The notes under the pieces were generated by a model. It searched no databases and had not been told where the DNA came from. It saw only the letters and a list, made by a program, of their open reading frames with translations. From positions 23,316,421-23,380,420 of the forward strand of contig CM064506.1 of NCBI GenBank assembly GCA_032716605.1: a stretch of 64,000 nt of DNA, read 5' to 3'. The position numbers and the translations under genes are program-made. Below, one piece after another: positions 10,216-21,771 of the stretch (within the stretch, counting starts at the first letter, position 1; the number at the start of each line of letters is the position of its first letter). This stretch comes from Paralithodes platypus. Lineage: Eukaryota > Arthropoda > Malacostraca > Decapoda > Lithodidae.

Positions 10216-10546
10216 GGGGAATTTTTAGTTTGTTTTCTACTCCTCCAGCAATCTTAAAATCTCACCCCCTTGACCCTCTTTCAAGATAAATTTGTACATG
10301 TTTCGGTAGAAAAATGTCCCGGCTGAAAGCCGGTTCCTCTTAAATTACAGGCTCGCTATCGCTCGCCAGGATAAAATCGACACCTAAATGGCACGAAAGG
10401 TCTTAAAATTGACAGAAATGGGTTGAAAGTTCTTAAAATCGTCAAAATAATGGGGCGAACGTCTTAACATTAGGAAAACAATGGGGCTAAACGTGAGGGA
10501 GAAAGGATTCAAGAAAAAAATCCCTCAAGTGGATATCTCCCCTTAA
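10212..10546 (-). mobile_element. TTAA-A element, copy 9
   Basis: 335 bp, TTAAGGGGAATTTTTAG to ATCTCCCCTTAA, with GGCTCGCTATCGCTCGCC and CCGGCTGAAAGCCGG. It abuts TTAA-B copy 3 across one TTAA. Confidence 0.9.
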
Positions 10547-10573
10547 ACAGACTGCTCTTTCTTCCTTCTCTCC

Positions 10574-11145
10574 CCTTCAGTACCGGGGACGTCCTTTTCA
10601 TTATATGCTGGCAAGGATTAGACGGCTTCATTCAGCTTAGGAAGGATGTCTACCCGTTAATAGATGACAGACTATCTCAATCAATCCTTTTAGCTAAGCT
10701 ATATCTTTCCTAAGCTTCATAAAATCGTCTAAATCCAGCTGAAATAAAAACAAATCTACATCACCCTTTCTTCTTCTATACCTTACTATTTTCCTTGTTT
10801 CACAGGCTTTATTTAGCTTAGGAAGGATGTCTACCCTTTAAAAGATGACAGACTATCTCAGTTAATCCTCTTTGCTAACATATATCCTTCCTAAGCTTCA
10901 CAACATCGTCTAAATCCAGCTGAAGGAATGATATATACCCGTTAAAAGATGACAGACTATCTCAGTTAATCTTTCAGCTAACACATATCCTTCCTAAACT
11001 TCACAACATCGTCTAAATCCAGCTGAAGGAATTATATATACCCGTTAAAAGATGACAGACTATCTCAGTTAATCTTTCAGCTAACACATATCCTTCCTAA
11101 GCTTCACAACATCGTCTAAATCCAGCTGAAATCCAAACCAATCTA
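10574..11145. mobile_element. pB-C-related MITE with internal tandem expansion
   Basis: It begins with the family start (CCCCTTCAGTACCGGGGACG) and the AGACGGCTTCATTCAGCTTA arm. The segment from GATGACAGACTATCTCA to AACATCGTCTAAATCCAGCT then recurs at 10663, 10844, 10948 and 11051; the last three are 104 and 103 bp apart. The right terminus is not recognisable. Confidence 0.7.
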
Positions 11146-11272
11146 CATCGCTCTCCCTTCTTCAATACTTTACTATTCCTCGATTGACAGGCTCATCCCG
11201 AGAGATTGTCAGATGTCAGATGCTGGAGTCTCCTAGAAGCTAAAATCAATCTCGACTTCCTCTTAAGGGGTT

Positions 11273-11715
11273 CGGGTTTATGCCTTTGTGTATGTGTATG
11301 TTTACGTATTAATATTCTAGTGTCCTCCCTAGACCTCCATCAAGCTTAAGAAAGGATGGGCGTATTTATTTGCTCACATATGTATTTTGTGTTATTATTC
11401 TTAGTCTCCTCTCTAGACCTCCATCATGCTTAAAAGTACACCCCCCCAAGACCTTCCTTCAAGATAAATTTGTACATGTTTCGATAGAAAAATGTTCCGG
11501 CCGAAGGCCGATTCCTTTTATATCACAGGCTTGCTATCGCTCGCCAGGAAAAAATCGACACCGAAATGACACGAAAAATCTCAATATTGTCAAAGAAATG
11601 GGGCGATAGGTCTTAATTCCTCAAACTGATGGATATAACGTCTTAAAATCTGAAAACTAATGGGGCTAAACATGAGGGAGTAGGGGGACCAGAAAAACGA
11701 CCCATCTCCCCTCAA
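11273..11715 (-). mobile_element. TTAA-A element, copy 10 (compound)
   Basis: Starts TTAAGGGGTTCGGG, but the segment ending in TCCTCCCTAGACCTCCATCA appears twice (about 11329 and 11400). A second TTAA start at 11347 lies within the first. This fits one copy inserted in, or recombined with, another. The right end CTCCCCTCAA adjoins copy 11. Confidence 0.7.
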
Positions 11716-12071
11716 GGGGATCGGGTATATTCCTTTGTGTATTTGTATGTTTATGTCTTATTCTTCTAGTTTCCTCCCTAGACCTCCATCAAGCTTAATA
11801 AACATCCCCATGATCCCCCTTCCAGACAAACTTGCTAATTTTTCGGTAGAAATATGTCTCAGCCGAAAGCCGTTTTCTCCTAAATTATAGACTCGCTATC
11901 GCTTGATAGGAAAGAATCGACACCTAAATGGCACTAAAGGTCTTACTATTGACAAGGAAATGGGTGAAAGGTCTTGAAACTAATGGGGCGCGCGTCTTAA
12001 AATCTCATAACTAATGGGACGAAACACGAGGGAGAAGGGGTCCAGAAAAAACATTTACCCCCCCATCTTAA
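11712..12071 (-). mobile_element. TTAA-A element, copy 11
   Basis: Same subfamily as copy 10 (GGGGATCGGGTATATTCC start). The core is altered to GACTCGCTATCGCTTGATAGG. It ends CCCATCTTAA just before a CT tract. Confidence 0.75.
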
Positions 12072-12089
12072 TGTTGTATTGGGCATTCT

Positions 12090-12984
<895 letters not shown>

Positions 12985-13200
12985 CAACAGTATATAATAT
13001 TCAATTCAATTCAATTCAATTCAAAAAGGTTTATTGCTACAAATAGATACATGTTTTTTACAAAGAGATGTTAACAATATATGCCGTCTTTATCATTTTC
13101 CTCAATAACATACTGAGTATGAGTGCAGTGCAGTGTTATTAATGGGAAACAGACAAAGTGAAAAAGAAAAAAAAAATCAAGCAAAAAGTATTATAAATGA
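12985..13200 (-). mobile_element. LINE-c 3' end with (TTGAA)n tail
   Basis: On the minus strand an AATAAACCTTTTTGAATTG-type end runs into four TTGAA units. CR1/L2-like retrotransposons often end in such short A/T-rich tandem units. No protein-coding part remains, so the family is inferred from the tail alone. Confidence 0.5.
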
Positions 13201-13469
13201 TTACAGGACATCAATGCACCATTCCGTTATTTGACTATATATAATACATTTTGCGATTTACATGCCCTCCAATTACAATATAAATTATGTTATTACAAGG
13301 TCATTAGTACCGTCTCCGTTTCTAATTTACAACTTAACCACTAAAAATACCAACATTGTATATATATGCAAATCAGCCCATGTAACTATCGTATATATCT
13401 GCTTACATCGCAAATACTGCTGCAAGCATATTAATGTGACAAATACACACAAAGTAAAGTAGTTTTTTA

Positions 13470-13596
13470 ACATCGTTCTTAACACCAATAACACCCCAAG
13501 TAAAATTATTGAAAGCATGGGATTCTCCCAGGATTCGAACCTAGGATATCACATACAGAACTTACACGCTCTAACCATTACACCATCAAGACAGTT
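13470..13596 (-). mobile_element. SINE-1 (tRNA-derived)
   Basis: Minus-strand head with TTGATGGTGTAATGGTTAGA and box B GGTTCGAATCC (one change), then the family tail CATGCTTTCAATAATTTTAC. Confidence 0.8.
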
Positions 13597-13726
13597 ATAT
13601 GAGAAAAGACATAATTAAACAAGTCATTTGTAAAGATCTAAAAATCATACACAGATAAAAAAAAAAAAAAATCTTGTTTTAGTCATTGATGATCGCAACC
13701 AAATCAAATGTGTTGTCGGGTAACTT

Positions 13727-14660
13727 CTTCCACTTTAGAGATAACATTTACAGTGTATGTAGCTTCCACTTTAGAGATAACATTTACAGTGTATGTAGCT
13801 TCCACTTTAGAGATAACATTTACAGTGTATGTAGCTTCCACTTTAGAGATAACATTTACAGTGTATGTAGCTTCCACTTTAGAGATAACATTTACAGTGT
13901 ATGTAGCTTCCACTTTAGAGATAACATTTACAGTGTATGTAGCTTCCACTTAGAGATAACATTTACAGTGTATGTAGCTTCCACTTTAGAGATAACATTT
14001 ACAGTGTATGTAGCTTCCACTTTAGAGATAACATTTACAGTGTATGTAGCTTCCACTTTAGAAGATAACATTTACAGTGTATGTAGCTTCCACTTTAGAG
14101 ATAACATTTACAGTGTATGTAGCTTCCACTTTAGAGATAACATTTACAGTGTATGTAGCTTCCACTTTAGAGATAACATTTACAGTGTATGTAGCTTCCA
14201 CTTTAGAGATAACATTTACAGTGTATGTAGCTTCCACTTTAGAGATAACATTACAGTGTATGTAGCTTCCACTTTAGAGATAACATTTACAGTGTATGTA
14301 GCTTCCACTTTAGAGATAACATTTACAGTGTATGTAGCTTCCACTTTAGAGATAACATTTACAGTGTATGTAGCTTCCACTTTAGAGATAACAGTTACAG
14401 TGTATGTAGCTTCCACTTTAGAGATAACATTTACAGTGTATGTAGCTTCCACTTTAGATAACATAGAGATAACAGTTACAGTGTATGTAGCTTCCACTTT
14501 AGAGATAACATTTACAGTGTATGTAGCTTGATAACATTTACAGTGTATGTAGCTTCCACTTTAGAGATAACATTTACAGTGTATGTAGCTTCAACTTTAG
14601 CGACAAGTACGACGGTGTATGTAGCTTCCACTTTAGAGATAACATTTACAGTGTATGTAG
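13727..14660. repeat. 36-bp tandem array, ~26 units
   Basis: Unit contains TTTAGAGATAACATTTACAG and TGTATGTAGCTTCCAC. Most units are identical; a few have one-base deletions or insertions and one has a duplicated GATAACA. The 36-bp period leaves several frames open, but frames break at each indel and no gene features flank it. Confidence 0.95.
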
Positions 14661-14744
14661 ATTTTAGTAAACATATCGGTAAATGGTTGTTGTTTTCAAG
14701 AGTAAACTTTAATATTTATACTGTATATATATATGTTGTATGTC

Positions 14745-14927
14745 GGGTTATTCCAGCTATGTTTAGACGATTTTATGCAGCTTAGGAGGAAACCGTGGTA
14801 GAAAACAAAAAATGGATAATTGAGATAGTTTGAAGCCTTTTCATTGTTACACGTCTAATAATCGTCTACATCGTCTAATAATATCCAGATTATAATGACA
14901 AGAACAACTCGGTACTAAAGGGGTTAA
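14745..14927. mobile_element. pB-C MITE, copy 3 (left end lost)
   Basis: It keeps TTTAGACGATTTTATGCAGC and the right end GGTACTAAAGGGGTTAA. The first ~30 bp of the left arm are missing. The right TTAA is shared with the next TTAA-A copy. Confidence 0.65.
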
Positions 14928-15304
14928 GGGGGTAGTGCTCGCTTTTTCTGGACCTCCTTCTCCCTCATGTTTAGCTTATTAGTTTTTGAGGTTTTAAGAC
15001 GTTCGTTCCGTTAGTTTGGTGATATTGAGACCTTTCCCCTCATTTTTTGGTTTTAATATTAAGACCTTTCGTGCCCTCTAGGTGTCGATTGTTTTTCCTG
15101 GCGAGCGATAGCGAGCCTCTAATTTTGGAAGGAACCAGAGGCCGGGACATATTTCTACCGAAAAATGTACAAATTTATCTTGAAAGGGGGTCTAGGTTTT
15201 TCTTTTTCTTTCTAAGCTTGATGGAGGTCTAGCGAGGAGAATAATAAATAAATAAATAAAAACAAATAAATATATAGACCAAACACTAAGCACTACCCCC
15301 TCAA
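14924..15304 (+). mobile_element. TTAA-A element, copy 12
   Basis: Starts at the TTAA ending the pB-C copy. Iterated units, the core 17-mer and the ATTTCTACCGAAAAAT hairpin are present; the GGCC hairpin is damaged. The right end reads CCCCCTCAA. Confidence 0.75.
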
Positions 15305-15371
15305 CTGCACAAACTCGTCTAAATATAGCTAGAACACTACCAAGAAGACGTCGCCGGTACAGAAGGGATAA
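15305..15371. mobile_element. pB-C right-arm fragment
   Basis: It matches the right end of the family (CTGCACAAACTCGTCTAAA ... GACGTCGCCGGTACAGAAGG) and starts where TTAA-A copy 12 stops. Copy 12 probably inserted at the internal TTAA of this element; its left half was not found. Confidence 0.6.
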
Positions 15372-15424
15372 CATACGTCGTGGGTGTGTACGGAAGGTGG
15401 TGGTGGGTAAGTGGTGTCAGTCTT

Positions 15425-15545
15425 TGCCACTCACCCCATGAATAACTAAACCCTCCATCTCCCCCCCTCCCTCCCTCGCCCCCCCCCCCCCCCCCCTTCC
15501 TTTGATGGTATGTTATCCTGACCCTCTCCTCTCTCTCCGTCTATT
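15425..15545 (+). repeat. Low-copy repeat shared with 20215-20297
   Basis: AACCCTCCATCTCC, then a C run, then CCTTCC..TGA.GGT and CCTCTCCTCTCTCTCCGTCT occur in both places. The right copy leads straight into the TA-T element at 20298. Confidence 0.5.
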
Positions 15546-16020
15546 ATCAACTCTGCGTAAGCAGAGTTTGGTATAACCCCCCCCCCCCTCCCGTATAGTG
15601 GGTACCACACGAAAAAAATGTCTGTCGTCGTCGTCGTCCGTCTGTCTCGGAACTTCTAGACCGTTGGACGGATTTTCACCAAATTTCACACGAACATTTG
15701 TTGCGTGAATGCAAAAGTCTGTCAAAAAAGATTTTTTGAATTTATGCAATAGTTATGATTTTAGGTCCAAAATATATATATATATATATTTTTTTTTTTT
15801 TTCTATGTGATTGAGGGAGGCAAAAGGCATAACTGTCTATAGCGAGTGCCTCCCCCATAGTTGAAAGAGTGACAGGGCCAAAATCAAGGGACGTTCGAGC
15901 CAAAATGCCTGGACACACGGAGTTTGAAGCAATTTAAGTCATAGGAAGAGGGAAAGACTGATTCTGGGAGAGAGTTCCAGAGCTCAGCTGTTGAGTAGAA
16001 GAAAGTTTGAGAGTAACGTT

Positions 16021-16750
16021 TCACTCTTGGGTTGGAGTTGCACAGACTCGCCACAGAGTAGGGGTGGGATTGAGTTGCAAGACGGGTACCACGTGCCCTA
16101 CGTAAAGGAGGTGGTATGCACTGGGATAGCTCTGAGGAACACTGATTATTATAGTAGCGATAGAATAGCGAGAGAGATGCAACATTGCGGCGGAGAGAGA
16201 GAGATTGCAGAGAGTTGGTGAGTGGACGGAGTTAATGATACGAAAGGCCTTCCTTTCAACTTTGTCTAGGAGAGCGGTGTGAGAGGAACCTCCCCACACA
16301 TGTGAACAATACTCAATACAAGGGCGCACTATGCCCCTGTACAGAGCAAGAAGCTGTGCAGGGGAAAAGAAACCCCCTAAGGCGGTTGAGCACACCCAGC
16401 TTCTGGGAGGCTGCCTTAGCAAGACTGGTAATATGGTCCTTCCAAATGAGAGCAGAAGAAAAAGAGACACCAAGAATATTGAGAGAAGATGAAGGGTTGA
16501 TTTTTGTATTGTTGAAGAATAAGGGATAGTCCTCTGGGAGATCCTGACGGGTAGATAGATGGAGAAATTGGGTTTTGGAAGCATTAAAGTTAACAAGGTT
16601 TTCTCTGCCCCAATTGGAAATAGTATTTAGATCAGAATTTAAGAGTTCTATGGCTTCATTACGTTTGTCGTTGAGGGATTGCTGGCTGGGGCGTTCTGAA
16701 AAACTAATGGAGTAGTGTAAGGTTGAGTCGTCTGCGTATGAATGGATGGG
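16021..16750 (-). pseudogene. LINE-a reverse transcriptase thumb and C-terminus
   Basis: It starts with the catalytic YADD box and runs through NWGRENLVNFNASKTQFL and LNILGVSFSSALIWKDHIT. A frameshift near 16385 moves the rest (ALYRGIVRPCIEYCSHVWGG, then LLDKVERKAFRIIN) into another frame. The open frame stops at 16021 just after ATPTQE, so a final frameshift separates it from the LWNSLPESVFP end. Confidence 0.85.
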
Positions 16751-16752
16751 AA

Positions 16753-17421
16753 TTAAGGTACAGTAAGGAGATCATTTATAAAAATTAGAAAGAGAATAGG
16801 AGATAGGACAGAGCCCTGAGGAACACCGGAGTTTATAGGGTGAGGAAGTGAACAATGGCCGTCCACAACCGCGGCTATGGAACGGCCGGAAAGGAAATTA
16901 GAGACAAAGGCACAGATGGAGGGATAGAAACCGAAGGAGGGTAGTTTAGAAATTACAGATTTATGCCAGACTCTATCGAAGGCTTTCGATATGTCTAGTG
17001 CAATAGAAAAAGTCTCACCGAAGTCCCGAAAGGAGGATGACCAAGAGTTAGTAAGATATGAAAGAAGATCACCAGTAGAGCGACCCTTAAGGAAGCCATA
17101 CTGGCGATCTGAGAGCAGATTATGAGAAGAGAAATGCTTAAGAAATTTGGAAGCAAGAATAGTTTCAAAAACTTTAGAAAGACAAGAGATAAGAGCAATT
17201 GGACGATAGTTGGAAGGTTGAGAGCGGTCACCCTTCTTTGGGACAGGTTGAATGTGAGCAAACTTCCAGCATGAAGGGAAGACGTTAGAGGATAGACAGA
17301 GACGAAAGAGTTTGCCTAGGCAGGGAGTCCTCACGGAAGCACAGTTTTTGAGAAACAGGAGGAACACCGTCCGGACTGTACGCCTTATTAGTGTTAAGCC
17401 CAAAGAGGGTAGAAAGTACAT
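16753..17421 (-). pseudogene. LINE-a reverse transcriptase fingers/palm
   Basis: RT motifs in order: PVPKKGDRSQPSNYRPIAL, ISCLSKVFE, QYGFLKGRST, ALDISKAFDRVWH (first catalytic Asp) and SGVPQGSVLSPILFLIFIND. The frame ends just before the YADD box, which continues one frame over as IHSYADDSTLHYS (16712-16749). The enzyme would copy LINE RNA at a nicked target. Confidence 0.9.
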
Positions 17422-17890
17422 CTTTTGAAGAGATTAGGATATTAGGCATAAGTAAGAGAGAGGAGGGCGGAGAGGGAGGAATAGCACCGGAATCATCCAA
17501 GGTGGAGTTTCTAGCAAAAGTTTGAGCGAAGAGTTTAGCTTTGTCAGAGGAAGAAGTGATGGTTGTGCCATCAGAGTGGGAAAGGGGAGGGAAAGACGAG
17601 GAAGAGAAATTGTTGGAGAGGTTTTTGGCTAGATGCCAGAAAGCTTGGGAAGAGCTAGAGTTGGATAGTTCAGTGCATTTATTATTGATGAAAGGGTGTT
17701 TGGCAAGTCGAAGAACAGATTTGGCTTGATTCCGGGCAGAAACATATGAAGAATGAGAGTCTTGAGTTTTAAGGCGTCGGTACCGTTTGAATGCTTCCTC
17801 CTTATTGCGGACAGCAGTAGAACAGGCGTGAGTAAACCAAGATTTTTTAGCATTAGTCTGAGAGAAAGAGAATGGAATGTATGCTTCCAT
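17285..17890 (-). pseudogene. LINE-a linker / N-terminal reverse transcriptase
   Basis: Open frame of ~200 codons in the same frame as the endonuclease but separated by two frameshifts. It covers the KKSWFTHACSTAVRNKEEAF region typical between endonuclease and RT, and ends at the RT start (LNTNKAYSPDGVPP). Near 17360 the frame is lost and the RT continues one frame over with VFLKNCASV. Confidence 0.8.
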
Positions 17891-17971
17891 GCCCGATAGG
17901 ATTACCTCGGTAATGCGTTCAGCACTCCCGAGGGTCCTCGGCCATGGAAGCAGAAATCATTCCATGGGAAA

Positions 17972-18901
17972 TCAAAGAAGTACTGCCAAAGAGCCTCCCA
18001 GTCGGCAGCGCCCAAAGTGCCACAAGCGCCGCCGGCTAGGAGGATCGGGTGGCCGTACTGGAGAGATAGGACAGGTGACAGAGATAAGTTTATGGTCGGA
18101 GGAGCCCAAAGGAGAGAAAAGATCGACAGTATAAGAAGAAGGGTTAGAAGTTAGAAACAGGTCAAGAATGTTGGGCCGATCTCCGATGCGATCCGGGATA
18201 CGGGTGGGTTGCCGAACTAACTGCTCTAGGTCATTTAGGATAGAAAAGACGTAGGCTTGTTCACCAGGTGGATCAGTAGTGTGAGAGGAGAGCCATTGGC
18301 GGTGGTGAATGTTGATATCTCCTAAGATGGAGATTTCTGAGAAAGGAGAAATGGATAGAATGTGTTCCACTGTAGAGTTTAGATAGTCAAAGAATTTGGG
18401 AAAGTTGGTAGAGTTAGGGGAAAGATAGACAGCACAGAAATATTTAGTAAGAGAATGACAGGAAAGTTTGAGCAATAAAGTTGAGAATTCAGAGGAGTCG
18501 AAATCGGGAACACGAGAGCAAGTGAGTTTGTTGTGCACATATGCACAACATCTTCCTTTGGCTTTGAAACTAGGATAGAGAAAGTAGGAGGATACAGAGA
18601 AGGGGTTGCTGGATGTTGCTACAGACACCTGAGTTTCGGTGAGGAAGAGAAGATCAGGTTTGTAGGAGGAGAGATGGTGCTCAACAGAGTGAAAGTTAGA
18701 GGAAAGTCCACGAATGTTGCAGAAATTAATAGAAAGAGTAACAGGCCGAGGTCCAGGTAATTGTGTGGGGTCGTCAGTGGATGGTCGGTCGGGTGAGGGG
18801 GAATTTATGGTCCCCCCCCCTGGGGACTCCGAGGCTGGGCTAGAATTCATATTTTTTTTTTTTTTAAATTTTGGTGTGGAGGGATGAAGTGTGGTGTGCA
18901 T
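17972..18901 (-). pseudogene. LINE-a endonuclease domain
   Basis: A 309-codon frame. The likely family start is the second Met (residue 18). APE-type catalytic motifs are in order: an Asn in FCNIRG (~62), the acidic LLFLTET motif (Glu ~89), GDINIHH (~194-200) and SSDH (~267-270). The nuclease nicks target DNA to prime reverse transcription. The frame fails after about residue 290: the expected next residues continue in a different frame ([19 protein letters not shown]), then a second shift near 17935 returns to the original frame. Confidence 0.85.
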
Positions 18902-19156
18902 GTTTAGTGTAGTGAAGTGGATAGGAGGAGGAGGTGGTTGTGAGAGCTAGCTGGATTGCTCTCAGTGTAAATGAGGCACAAAGAAAATCAGTAAGAGAGG
19001 CCAAGCAAATGAAACAGGAGTTCCAGCGACTCTTTATCACATGCCTATAACCTTACCTGGGTCTAGCCCTGATCGATTGGTGCCTACAATCTCCCCCCCC
19101 CCCCCCCAACACTCCCGGAACCCTCTTCCCCCCCCCCCCCCCCCAGCAATGATGAT

Positions 19157-19199
19157 GTTCTTAGTGTGTGAGCCCCGAAGGAGCTCACACACTAAGAAC
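19157..19199. repeat. Perfect 17-bp hairpin
   Basis: GTTCTTAGTGTGTGAGC and its exact complement GCTCACACACTAAGAAC around a 9-base loop. A second, 7-bp hairpin (GGAGCGA...TCGCTCC) follows at ~19212-19232. Long poly-C tracts lie just upstream. Function unknown. Confidence 0.8.
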
Positions 19200-19261
19200 G
19201 CATTCGTTCTGGGAGCGAAAACATCTCGCTCCGCATTTGCTAGGTTAAGTTAGTTTAGTTG

Positions 19262-19975
19262 GCATTAGAAGTGATGGTAGTAATATTTGGATTTATGGTG
19301 ATAGTAGTGATAATGGTGATAATTGTAGTGATGATGGTTGTAGTTGTATTGATGATGATGACAGTAGTGATGATGATGACAGTAGTAGATATGATGGTGA
19401 CAGTAGTAGTAATGATGGTCATAATAGTAGTGATGATGGTGACAAGTAATGATGATAGTTGTAGTGATAATAATGACAGTAGTGATGATGGTAGTGACGA
19501 TGGTGTGAGTATTAGTGATGATGGTGAGTAGTAGTGAGGATGGTGAAATTTGTAGTGATGACGATAGTTGTGGTGATGAAGTTCATAGTAATGGTGATGA
19601 TGGCAGTAGTAGTGATGATGGTGACAGTAGATAAATTATGGTAATATTTGTGACAGTATTAATGGTGATGGTTATAGTAGTAGTGATGATGTTAACAGTA
19701 GTAATGATGATTGTAAGATGGTGGTGATGATATTAGTAATGATGGTTGATAGCAGTGATTAAGATGTTAGTGACAATGGACAGTGATTATGGTGAGAGTA
19801 GTAGTAACAATTGTAATTGTAGTAGTGATGATGATCATAGTAATGGTGATGATGACAGTACTCGTGATGATTGTGGCAGTTGTAGTGATGATGGCAGTTG
19901 TAGTGATGATGGCAGTAGTAGTGATTATGTTGATTGTGATTGATGATGGTATTAGTAGTGAGGATGGTAACCCAT
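19262..19975. repeat. GAT-type degenerate repeat, locus 1
   Basis: About 700 bp of GATGATGGT / AGTAGTAGTGAT units. The left flank (TTAGTTTAGTTG.CATTAGAAG) matches that of locus 2 at 29170, so the two are diverged copies of one locus. Asp/Ser- or Met/Val-rich frames are artefacts. Confidence 0.85.
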
Positions 19976-20065
19976 TGCAGAGTTGGGTATGCCGTTTTGA
20001 TTTTGGGCAAAACGGCACGTCTACTTTATTTATTGCTTTAAATTTTCCTCCACATACCGCAATCA

Positions 20066-20217
20066 AACTTTAAAAACACCCTCCCAAGACCCTCCTTGAA
20101 GATACATTTGTACATTTTTTGATAGAAAAATATTCCGGCCGAAGGCCGGTTTATCTCAAATTACAGGCTCGCTATCGCTCGCCAGGAAAAAAAGGAACAC
20201 CTAAATGACACAAAAAC
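20066..20217 (-). mobile_element. TTAA-A fragment, copy 13
   Basis: The middle of an element: CTCCTTGAAGATACATTTG, the CCGGCCGAAGGCCGG hairpin and GGCTCGCTATCGCTCGCC. It breaks after GACACAAAAA, where the low-copy repeat shared with 15425 begins. Confidence 0.75.
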
Positions 20218-20297
20218 CCTCCATCTCCAAACTAAACCCCCTTCCTCTGAAGGTGAGGTATTATTCAGATCCTCTCCTCTCTCTCTCTCCGTCTGTG

Positions 20298-20836
20298 TAC
20301 AGTTGGTCAAAGTTCTAGCTGACCCACCCTCGCTCTGGGGCTCGCAGAATTAGCTGGCAATACTGGTGTAGTGGTGCAGGGATACCACTTGCCATTAATG
20401 TGTTACCTGTGTCTGTCCTTTATATTACTGTAAATTAGACTATGTAATGTTCACGATCTGAAGACTAAATGCTCCTTCATTAAGCAGCCACCAATAAAAC
20501 AAATATATGTATTCTTATAAAATCGAGTAAAGTATGTTGTGGCAGCCAGCAGGTTTTATATGCGTTGCCAATCAGTGGATATAATAACTTAAATATTTAA
20601 GCAAATCTACGAACTTTGGGTGAATGTTTGGGATCATCCATAGCGATGTATGCATTTGTATTTGAGATAGGCTTACTTTCCCTTGTTTAGTATAATGTTC
20701 TAACTATGATATAGCCGATACCAGATCTACCAATCCCAATCTTTGTAAGACACACCTCCTTCCTACACCAGTATTGCCAGATAATTCTGCGAGCCCCAGA
20801 GCGAAGGTGGGTCAGCTGGAACTTTGACCAACTGTA
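20298..20836. mobile_element. TA-T element, Tc1/mariner-like MITE, complete
   Basis: 539 bp flanked by TA. Inverted terminal repeats of ~75 bp start CAGTTGGTCAAAGTT and end AACTTTGACCAACTG. CAGT ends and a TA target fit Tc1/mariner superfamily non-autonomous elements. No transposase frame inside. A copy lacking the right end lies at 31911. Confidence 0.8.
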
Positions 20837-20869
20837 CCTGGCTACCATTATTTCAGATGCCTACTTTAA

Positions 20870-21205
20870 CCTAACCAAAACCTAACCTAACCTAACCTAG
20901 TATATTAGTGTACTATTTATGAATGTAAAATGTAAAAATACATTGTTACATTACCAAATTATTGAGATATATATACACGGTTGCCCGCTACACAGGATTA
21001 TACCACCAATGTGCATCCTTGTTTGTTTTCACTTCATTTTAGGAAAGATACACTTGAACTTCATGGGTGACCGGTCACCTCAACCAGTAGCCCATTTCAA
21101 CCAGTGCCAAATCAACCAATACGGTTAGGTTAGGTTAGTACTATATTTTGGCACTGGTTTTGTTGGTCTGGGTTACTGGTTGAAATGGTCTACTGGTTGA
21201 CATGA
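20870..21205. repeat. TAACC/TTAGG runs and an inverted repeat shared with 31455-31620
   Basis: Four AACCT units lie at 20882-20900 and GGTTAGGTTAGGTTAG at 21123. 21066-21200 (CCGGTCACCTCAACCAGTAG, CCAGTGCCAAATCAACCAAT) is found in reverse orientation at 31455-31620. Each lies next to a TA-T element. Confidence 0.65.
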
Positions 21206-21247
21206 ACAAAGGTGTATTATAAGAGTAGCTCAAAGTATTGCTTATGT

Positions 21248-21319
21248 GTTCAGTACGCCAGTGTGCACATGTTCAGTACGCCAGTGTGCACATGTTCAGT
21301 ACGCCAGTGTGCACATGTT
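21248..21319. repeat. 23-bp tandem triplication
   Basis: Three exact units of GTTCAGTACGCCAGTGTGCA plus CAT. Confidence 0.95.
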
Positions 21320-21371
21320 TTGGACTAATCCCCTGGTCCAACATTTACCACCGTGAACCTGAACCTAGGAG

Positions 21372-21716
21372 TTAAGGGGAGATTTCCACTTGAGGGATTT
21401 TTTTCTTTACCCCTTTCTCCTTCATGTTTAGCCCCATTGCTTTTCTAATTTTAAGACGTTCTCCCCATTATTTTGACGATTGTAAGAACCTTCAACCCAT
21501 TTCTGTCAATTTTAAGACCTTTCGTGCCATTTAGGTGTCGATTTTATCCTGGCGAGCCATAGCGAGCCTGTAATTTAAGAGTAACCGGCCTTTGGCCGGG
21601 AAATTTTTCTACCGAAAAATTTACAAATTTATCTTGAAAGGGGGTCTAGGGGGTGTAATTTTAAGCTTGATGGAGTTCTAGAGACCAAACTAGAAACCTC
21701 CTATAATCTGATGGTG
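21372..21716 (+). mobile_element. TTAA-A element, copy 14
   Basis: TTAAGGGGAGATTTCCACTT start, all modules, core 17-mer with one change (GCGAGCCATAGCGAGCC). The right end is altered to ACCTCCTATAA. Confidence 0.85.
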
Positions 21717-21771
21717 CGTCAATTATCACGCGATTTGCTGATATGGCAGGCATAAGTACGTTAGGCGAGCA

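Larger units (their letters stand above)
15803..18940 (-). mobile_element. LINE-a, long non-LTR retrotransposon, inactivated
   Basis: A single minus-strand element with an APE-type endonuclease, a reverse transcriptase and a 3' UTR ending in an A-rich tail next to AT repeats (15770-15800). Protein order and motifs fit the jockey/CR1 group of APE LINEs; the exact clade cannot be set by eye. At least five frameshifts separate the coding pieces, so this copy cannot encode a working protein. No ORF1 (gag-like) is recognised upstream. Related 3' pieces occur at 7318, 26850, 35741 and 51391, so the family was active and repeatedly 5'-truncated. Confidence 0.9.

Noticed and set aside
13686..14531. 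281-codon periodic open frame over the 36-bp array
   Set aside because: Every frame drops in and out at single-base indels and both strands are open. Unit length divisible by three explains it without selection for coding.
15803..18940. Retrovirus or LTR element
   Set aside because: No LTRs, gag, protease or integrase; APE endonuclease, YADD reverse transcriptase and A-rich 3' tail identify a non-LTR LINE.
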